Source of the DNA: Berberis thunbergii
Taxonomy: Eukaryota > Streptophyta > Magnoliopsida > Ranunculales > Berberidaceae
Assembly (NCBI GenBank): GCA_003290165.1
Contig: QNQO01008316.1
Coordinates: 124,001 to 188,000, forward strand
Direction of reading: 5' to 3'
Length of the DNA stretch: 64,000 nucleotides
In this document: positions 58,220 through 64,000 of the stretch, piece after piece
How positions within the stretch are numbered: position 1 is the stretch's first letter
Layout of the letters: the number at the start of each line of letters is the position of its first letter
Notes under the pieces: model-generated
Told to the model about the DNA's origin: nothing
Databases searched by the model: none
What the model saw: only the letters and a program-made list of their open reading frames with translations
Program-made: the position numbers and the translations under genes

Positions 58220-58242
58220 GGGGGGGGGGGGGGGGGGGGGGG
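58220..58242 (+). repeat. 23-base G homopolymer
   Basis: An uninterrupted run of 23 G after a T-rich tract. It could form G-quadruplex structures and is also a place where sequencing length errors are likely. Confidence 0.9.
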
Positions 58243-58432
58243 TTCATGGCTTAATCTTGAGTTGGTAATTGAACTACTTTTTTTTTCTTTGTGGTTTTCT
58301 ACTTTCTCAATTTTGGGTTACATTTGATACGACTCATATAAGTTTTATATATCAATTAAATTAGCAAAGAGGGAAGAAATGTCTCAAATAATTATAGGAA
58401 ACAAAAAGTTTTTTGTACATATTGTTTCTTGT

Positions 58433-58548
58433 AGGTATTGTAGATGTTGAACCAATATTTGACGGAAGGGGTCTGCATTTGTTTATTTTTAGGTATTGTA
58501 AATGTTGAACCAATATTTGATGGAAGGGGTTTGCATTTGTTTATTTAT
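58433..58548. repeat. tandem duplication, 58-bp unit
   Basis: AGGTATTGTAGATGTTGAACC, AATATTTGACGGAAGGGGTC and GCATTTGTTTATTTTT occur twice in a row with about four differences. Confidence 0.9.
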
Positions 58549-59616
58549 TTGTTTTTTCATCTATCAAAGATCAATAAAGCATGTTTAATTAATCCATATC
58601 AAAGCGCAAACACAAAAATATTTTTTTACTGGATTTGCTCAAACTCTTGACCTACTTGATTCCAAATTCCATTTTTTTTAGCTATGACTACTTATTCACT
58701 TATTTTGGGTGAAATATGTTCCATGAGAACAATGGATATTGGAATATTCTAGCTTCCAAACTAATTGTTTATGCTACAATCAAATTATATGTATTATTTA
58801 TCTTTAATTTTACGATATTGTGTAATCATAATAAAAGTCAAAATCTTGGGATTTATAACAGATTTTGTTACGATGATATACTCACCATGGAAATCAGTCC
58901 CAAAAACAATTATGAAAATTTTAAATTGTTGACTACATCGAGTTATAATCTTCAAGTTAATAATGAAAACTAAACACGAGAATTAAATTCAACTATGTGT
59001 CTCAAAACTAGTTTAAATTTTTGTAAGGGCGATAAAATGGGGTAGATCACCCTCACACAAAATAAATACATTTTGAAAGTTTTATTTTTTAATGTAGGGC
59101 AATATAAAATCCAAATATGACAAGCCTTTTTATTTTCTTTGCATCATGTGTTTTCTTAGTCAAACGACATAAACATAGATCTGTAGGTTATTATATTTTT
59201 TGGTATCCTAATTCATAATCAATTGGTGTCAATTTTAGCAATTTTTAATATGTGCATTCATTTTCTCAATCACCTATCGTATATCTCAATAGCACTGGTT
59301 ATATATTTGCTATTATTTTAGTTTCATTTTGATTAGTATTTTTTAATCAATTATTTGCAGCAGTGACAAGATTGAAGATGAAAACATGTGATAAACGTGA
59401 AGTTGGGAAGGTGAAAAAGAAACTAAGAAAATTATGATTGAATCAACTAGTTACCAAAGTGTAACATTATTAGGCCCTTTGTGGTGCATCATGCATGTTG
59501 AGAAGCATGGTGTCAACGAAGGCAATGGTAGCTATCAATATCCTAGTTGGGATAATGGATCGTCTAGTTTAGCACCTAAACTACTTGTTCAAGGTGATGA
59601 TTAATGTTATCCCAAA

Positions 59617-60353
59617 CAGTGGCGGACCTAATAAGGGACTAGGGCGGGGGGACTGCCCACCTCAACTTTCAATATGTGCCCCTTATTTTATTTTATTTCA
59701 ATATAATTTTATTAATAATTGCAAACACTAAAAGTTGTTTAATTTAATAAAAACTTATTTTTGGTCCTCCAAAGCGTATGATTTTTATGGTTATTGACAA
59801 TTATTATTTGTGTCACTATGATATACCTCAAATTTTTTCGATGCAATTTTATATATAATTTGAAAACATTAAAAAAAATTTGTTTGTTCACACGTTGAAT
59901 AAAATCTCCAACAAAAGATATAATATATGTGAAATTAAAATAGTAATTATAGAATTCAAAGAAATATATACCATTAGACAACTCATACAAAATTTGAGGT
60001 TCATAAAAACCATTTTTTAAATGAACTTGTAGTAGGATCTTATGTTCGCAAATTTCATATTTTTTTTTAACTTCGACTTAGATACTTATCTTAATTATTT
60101 TGTGATTTTAGTTATTACGCTCGTTTGTCTCTGCTAAGGTTAATGATGTTGTGACCTTATTTTGGCTTAAAATAAAATTACATTAAATTTAATTTTATAT
60201 ATGCAATGTACTTTCGATAGTTGTAATTTTTATTATTATTAATTATTAGTACAGGTAAAAAGAAAATTCAGGCTCCACCCCCGATAACTATAGTCAATTC
60301 ATAATTATTTGTCATTTCGCCTCCTTCCTAAAATCTTGGGTCCACCACCACTG
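59617..60353. mobile_element. non-autonomous hAT element, family G
   Basis: 737 bp flanked by a perfect 8-bp duplication ATCCCAAA (59609-59616 and 60354-60361). Ends are CAGTGGCGGACC and GGGTCCACCACCACTG. The core is AT-rich without transposase. It lies about 300 bp upstream of the F-box start codon, so it may sit in or next to that promoter. Confidence 0.94.
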
Positions 60354-60661
60354 ATCCCAAAAGTCTTGGAGTGATGTTTTGTGTTATACTTATGTAATTT
60401 TCATGTACTTTGTCTTCATAAATGGATAATATCAACTTCACTTGTTAACTGTACCATTTTATATCAAGAAATAGATGTTGCAAGCAACTGAGTGTAGGAT
60501 TGAAGAGCCCTAAACTAAATCTTCACTTCACTTTAGTAATGGGTCCGGATGGGAGGAAGTCAGGATATGTGGTGTACTTGATAAATTAGCTGGTGTCACT
60601 TTACAGTTTCCAAAAAACAAACCCTCTGGGATCAATATAAATTGTTATAACCCCTAAAATT

Positions 60662-61867
60662 TTGATTGTTCCCTCTACGATCATTGTTTCTAAAGATATG
60701 GCGATGAGGTCAGGTAAAATCATGAGAAACCAGCCTCGGAACAAGAAGAAGGATTTGTTTTTGCCAATGCCCGAAGACATAATTGAAAGGATCCTCTCAA
60801 GGCTCCCATTAAAATCTGTATTAAGATTCAGGTCAGTATGTAAAACATGGTGCTCTCTTACCAAAACCTTACAGTTTGCTTATAAGCACTTCTCTTTAGT
60901 AACCTCTCAGTCTTCGTCTTCATCTTTCTTGGTATTATTTTCAACTTCACCTTTTTGCCGTGACTATGTCAACCTTTTCGAAGATGAGCAATCTAGGATA
61001 ATTAGTAGAAGGATTAATCTTCCATTATTCGGATATGATGAGTATCAGTTCTTGGTGGGTTCTTGCAACGGTCTGCTTTGTTTCTGGAATTATTATCGAA
61101 AGTTGATTTACGTATGTAATCTCGCCATTGGAAAATGTCTTCCACTCCCAAACCTCACTTTTTCGAGTCTTGCACTTGGGTTTGGATTTGATCCTTCTAC
61201 CAATGAATTCAAGGTTGTACAGATTTTTCGCAGGGAGAATCTGAAACTCGAGGCTCAAGTATGTACTGTAGGTTCAAATAAGTTGTGGAGAGTGGTCAAG
61301 GGAAATATCCCAGCAGTGTTTCGTATTCGATTTTCCCCCGTATTTTACAATGGATCGGCTCATTGGCTTGATCAAAATTTTGGCATTGTATCATTTGATT
61401 TCGTGCATGAAATATTTACTAGTGTTCCAAAGCCTAGATCATTAACTTGTCGGCCACAAAAACATTTGTACTTTATTCAACTTGGAGTGTTAGAAAATTG
61501 TCTCTACTTATCAGACTCCGGTTTCAAGGATAGGTGTGAGATATGGGTTATGCAAGATTACAAGGTGGAGCAGTCTTGGACGAAGCTATATGTCATAAGT
61601 AAAGCTGCCTTAACTAGAGAGATACTACTTAAAATCAAACCTCCTCATGTTATTTATGAAATCATACCTTTCTACTTTCGAAAGGATGGTGAGCTTCTAC
61701 TAGTTTGTAATGGGGAGGGTTACGTGATTTCGTTCAACTTTGAAACTGGAAAGGCTACACTACTTGCAGATGGAGAACTTTCGAGCTCCACCCAGAGGAA
61801 ACTTGCCAACTGGACACTCTCTTATATTCCTTCCTTCCTTCCACTCAAACCTGCCTATTATTTATGA
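60662..61867 (+). CDS. F-box protein with F-box-associated domain
   Basis: Intact single-exon frame of 401 codons. The F-box is at about residues 34-75: LPMPEDIIERILSRLPLKSV, LRFRSVCKTW, SLTKTLQF. It is followed by the F-box-associated interaction region: VGSCNGLLCFW, CLPLPNLTF, LGFGFDPSTNEFKVV, GSAHWLD, LENCLYLSD, CEIWVMQDYKVEQSW, LLLVCNGEGYVISFNFETGK. Such proteins recruit substrates to SCF ubiquitin ligases through SKP1/ASK. Length fits the family (350-420). The ATG at 60698 (MAMRSGKIMRN) is an equally good start and would remove 12 residues. No neighbour suggests its substrate. Confidence 0.95.
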   Translation: MIVPSTIIVSKDMAMRSGKIMRNQPRNKKKDLFLPMPEDIIERILSRLPLKSVLRFRSVCKTWCSLTKTLQFAYKHFSLVTSQSSSSSFLVLFSTSPFCRDYVNLFEDEQSRIISRRINLPLFGYDEYQFLVGSCNGLLCFWNYYRKLIYVCNLAIGKCLPLPNLTFSSLALGFGFDPSTNEFKVVQIFRRENLKLEAQVCTVGSNKLWRVVKGNIPAVFRIRFSPVFYNGSAHWLDQNFGIVSFDFVHEIFTSVPKPRSLTCRPQKHLYFIQLGVLENCLYLSDSGFKDRCEIWVMQDYKVEQSWTKLYVISKAALTREILLKIKPPHVIYEIIPFYFRKDGELLLVCNGEGYVISFNFETGKATLLADGELSSSTQRKLANWTLSYIPSFLPLKPAYYL

Positions 61868-63370
61868 CAAAATTTCAGTGTATTGCAGAGTTTTATTCCT
61901 TTTTTGTCAGCATCGAAGAAAGATTTACCTTGTTCTTAATTTTATTTATTTATTTAAAGAATGGCAGTTTTCAGTAAATCATCTTGAGTTGTTCAAGCAT
62001 ATATTGTTATTAGTGTCATTTAGAGGACTTGAAAAGTACATGGTGTTATAATATTAGTTCCAGTATCTGTTGTGATTATGCATATTTTACTGTAACAATG
62101 CTTTGATACAACATATAAAGCTTGCGAATTGTGTAAGCAAGACGAGAAGAATATATAGCTTTCTTGAGGTATTTGATTAAATAATTAACTTCACCAAATA
62201 CGACTACAAAGTTCACCTTTAGACGATAGTTGACAAGGCATGGAAGCTCAAAAACTCCTTACAGATCCTATCTTAGCTTTGAACAATAACATGGCAGATT
62301 CTGCAAACATGTTATCAAGTGCAGGTGAAATATTGTAGTGATTTTTTTTCCTATTTGATCACCTCATCTTTCAAAGTTAACGTTATCAGCTTCAAAGTTG
62401 GTCCACTGGAAAATCTTGTGGCAGTTTAGGCATGTCCCATGCTCATTTGCTCCTTTTAGAATTTGCTTGTGATGTCCTCAGTATCTCTCAGATACTATGT
62501 TTAGATTGAGAAGTAGTTGCTCCATGGTGGGCTTGGTCTCATGTTCCATGCGGTATGCCATGAAACTTGATTACGTAGAGGTGTTTGCCACGACTGGATA
62601 TTGGTCAAGGTTTTTTACGAGCATCTCCAACAATGAGATTAAAAATACAAAAATCATCCCCAAAGATCAAAGTTGTCTCCGTGAAAGCCTTGTCTTGCTT
62701 TATTGTTAGATACACGCTTTCTGTTTTACCCTAGTGTGCCTTTGCCCCAATTGAAATCCTAAATATAGATCATTGACCTGATGCAAGCAAGAAGTATATG
62801 ATGCTCATTCTACCAATCAAGCAAGTTAGAGAGCAAGTGGACTTTACAACTGTTTTATTTGGAAATGAAAGCTGAAGTTCTGATGAGTACTGATGGGCGA
62901 CCTCAGGTACTTGTGCAAGTTCTGAGAAATATGCTTCCTTGTATTTAATTGACTTCTTTCGAATTTGTTTAGACAGATAGCAGTGTGCTGGCAATTATTG
63001 TTTATTTACCTAGCTCATAGTACCTATATATTCTTGATTGTTTCTGACGTACATTATTTGCAAGGGATGGCTAGAGGAACCACTCTTCCAAATATTTTCT
63101 TTGCATCTCTTTTTGCGTTGGCAAACTAATACCCTCTGTTTTGGTTTTGGATGACAAAAGGATAGAATTGACTCTATTCAGTTTGATGTATGTATTTGTT
63201 GCAGGTTTGGCCCAGTTCAAAAAAATTTCCATATTCGGTTTCATTTCCTGTTTTCCTATCTCTTGGGGAGGTGAATTTTCATACAATGCCACAACAAACA
63301 GTTGAGACTTCAATCATATGGCACTTTGATCCTATCCCTATTCAATCTATCTGCAAAAGATTAAGCAATT
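61868..63370. other. downstream of F-box gene, nothing recognised
   Basis: Holds the F-box 3' UTR. No coding frame supported; short frames at 62497 and 62770 show no family signature. Confidence 0.45.
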
Positions 63371-63399
63371 GTTTCCGAGTCACCCACTTTGTAGCATGG

Positions 63400-63615
63400 C
63401 AGTGGCCAATGAGGTACCAGCTTAGTGGTAGACTTGTGGCGGATGGAATCACAAGTCCAGGGTTCGAACCCTGCCGGTGGCATTTGCGATAGGAGGGAAA
63501 AAAAAAAACAAAAGTTGCAGGGAGGTTATGCTGGTAAGAGGAACATATGCGTTGATGGATACCGATGCTCTCAAAATCGATTTATCGGTTTCTTGCAATG
63601 TGTCCATCCAGTATC
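63400..63615 (+). mobile_element. tRNA-derived SINE-like element, copy 2
   Basis: A-box-like TACCAGCTTAGTGGTAGACTTG and a near-perfect B box GGGTTCGAACCC (63460-63471), spaced as in a tRNA, then GCCGGTGGC, an A run and a body of about 120 bp. Shares AGACTTGTGG(C/G)GGATGG and ATCACAAGTC with the copy near 2165. It is not a functional tRNA gene because no anticodon arm folds convincingly. Confidence 0.65.
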
Positions 63616-63689
63616 CCTTGAATTTTATATAGCTTGATGCTAAGCTCTTGTAGGAAACTACACAAAATTTTTAGCTCCCCCTAAGCTTG

Positions 63690-63910
63690 AGCTGACCATC
63701 AATGTTGTCGGAGTTTCAAAAATGATAAATAGGATCCCACGTAGACGAGTTTGTGATATAAATTTGAATGAAATGGTGCATAAAATTTAGGACCCTCTCA
63801 TGCCTTCTAAAATCTCGACTTTTGTTAGGAAAGTGGTCAATCGACACATTCCGGCTGATTGTTGTGTTAAAGTGTGCAAGGTAGGACCTTGCATCGAGGT
63901 CTAACTGTTG
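63690..63910 (+). pseudogene. possible retroelement coding fragment
   Basis: The plus strand reads SKMINRIPRRRVCDINLNEMVHK, a stop, then DPLMPSKISTFVRKVVNRHIPADCCVKV, which resembles the start of an RVT zinc-binding module. Weakly supported. Confidence 0.3.
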
Positions 63911-63954
63911 TTTGAGTCCTCAAGTGGTGGCAAGGTTTTGGCAACACTTCAAAC

Positions 63955-64000
63955 TAGGAGTGGGCATTTCAGACCGAAAACCCGGACCGAACCGATAATC
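63955..64000. mobile_element. start of a hAT element like family F, cut by window end
   Basis: TAGGAGTGGGCATTTC followed by ACCGAAAACCCGGACCGAAC resembles the end and subterminal repeats of the element at 43207-43756. Confidence 0.65.

Larger units (their letters stand above)
57980..59608. other. intergenic, AT-rich
   Basis: No gene supported. Contains a G homopolymer (58220-58242) and a 58-bp tandem duplication (58433-58548), listed separately. Confidence 0.5.

Noticed and set aside
63420..63481. functional tRNA gene
   Set aside because: A and B boxes are present, but the sequence does not fold into a convincing cloverleaf and continues into a SINE-like body with an A run.

Overview
This window is nuclear DNA from a flowering plant, most likely a dicot or other broad-leaved angiosperm. 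It is AT-rich, has GT-AG introns, and carries plant-specific protein families (PRAF-type PH-RCC1-FYVE, plastid CPP1-like J-like/DUF3353, F-box with associated domain, plant mobile domain) together with typical plant transposons. I cannot name the species. No rRNA, tRNA, CRISPR or prokaryotic feature is visible.

Three host genes can be supported. (1) A PRAF-like gene (PH, RCC1 repeats, FYVE, coiled coil) runs on the minus strand from its start codon at 30362 to 4322, the last coding base seen. It has seven in-frame exons over 26 kb, and its C-terminal exons lie beyond the left edge. (2) A complete CPP1-like chloroplast membrane J-like protein gene lies on the minus strand from 50541 to 37496: ten exons, 285 residues. 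(3) An intact single-exon F-box gene lies on the plus strand at 60662-61867. The three encode unrelated functions (endomembrane signalling, plastid protein stability, ubiquitination) and show no sign of acting together.

The rest is mostly transposable elements, many with boundaries defined by target-site duplications (TSDs) that can be read directly. 1-4.3 kb: last visible PRAF intron, with a LINE remnant, a SINE-like element and a hAT element. 6.7-16 kb: PRAF intron 5, where a LINE is split by an LTR retrotransposon that itself contains a hAT relic. 16.7-23.6 kb: intron 2, with a LINE, two hAT elements (one carrying a Ser/Asp/Lys-rich gene-like fragment) and a TRIM with identical 74-bp LTRs. 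23.7-30.3 kb: intron 1, with a GATTAAT-family element, a LINE and a hAT element. 31.1-34.8 kb: a Mutator-like element with a broken plant-mobile-domain gene. 36.4-37.1 kb: a second copy of the 3.1-kb hAT family. 37.5-50.5 kb: the CPP1-like gene, with a small LTR-type element in intron 9 and a hAT-in-hAT nest plus a LINE in intron 6. 51.3-58.0 kb: a 6.6-kb Ty3/Gypsy element with gag remnants, a tandem-repeat array and a large antisense ORF region (Tat/Retand-like layout). 59.6-60.4 kb: a hAT element just upstream of the F-box gene. 63.4-64 kb: a SINE-like copy and the start of another hAT element.

The striking point is that two ordinary genes keep intact coding sequence and splice sites although their introns have been enlarged by repeated, often nested insertions of non-autonomous elements. 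All exon joins were worked out by hand from splice sites, reading-frame phase and family knowledge; no alignment was run.
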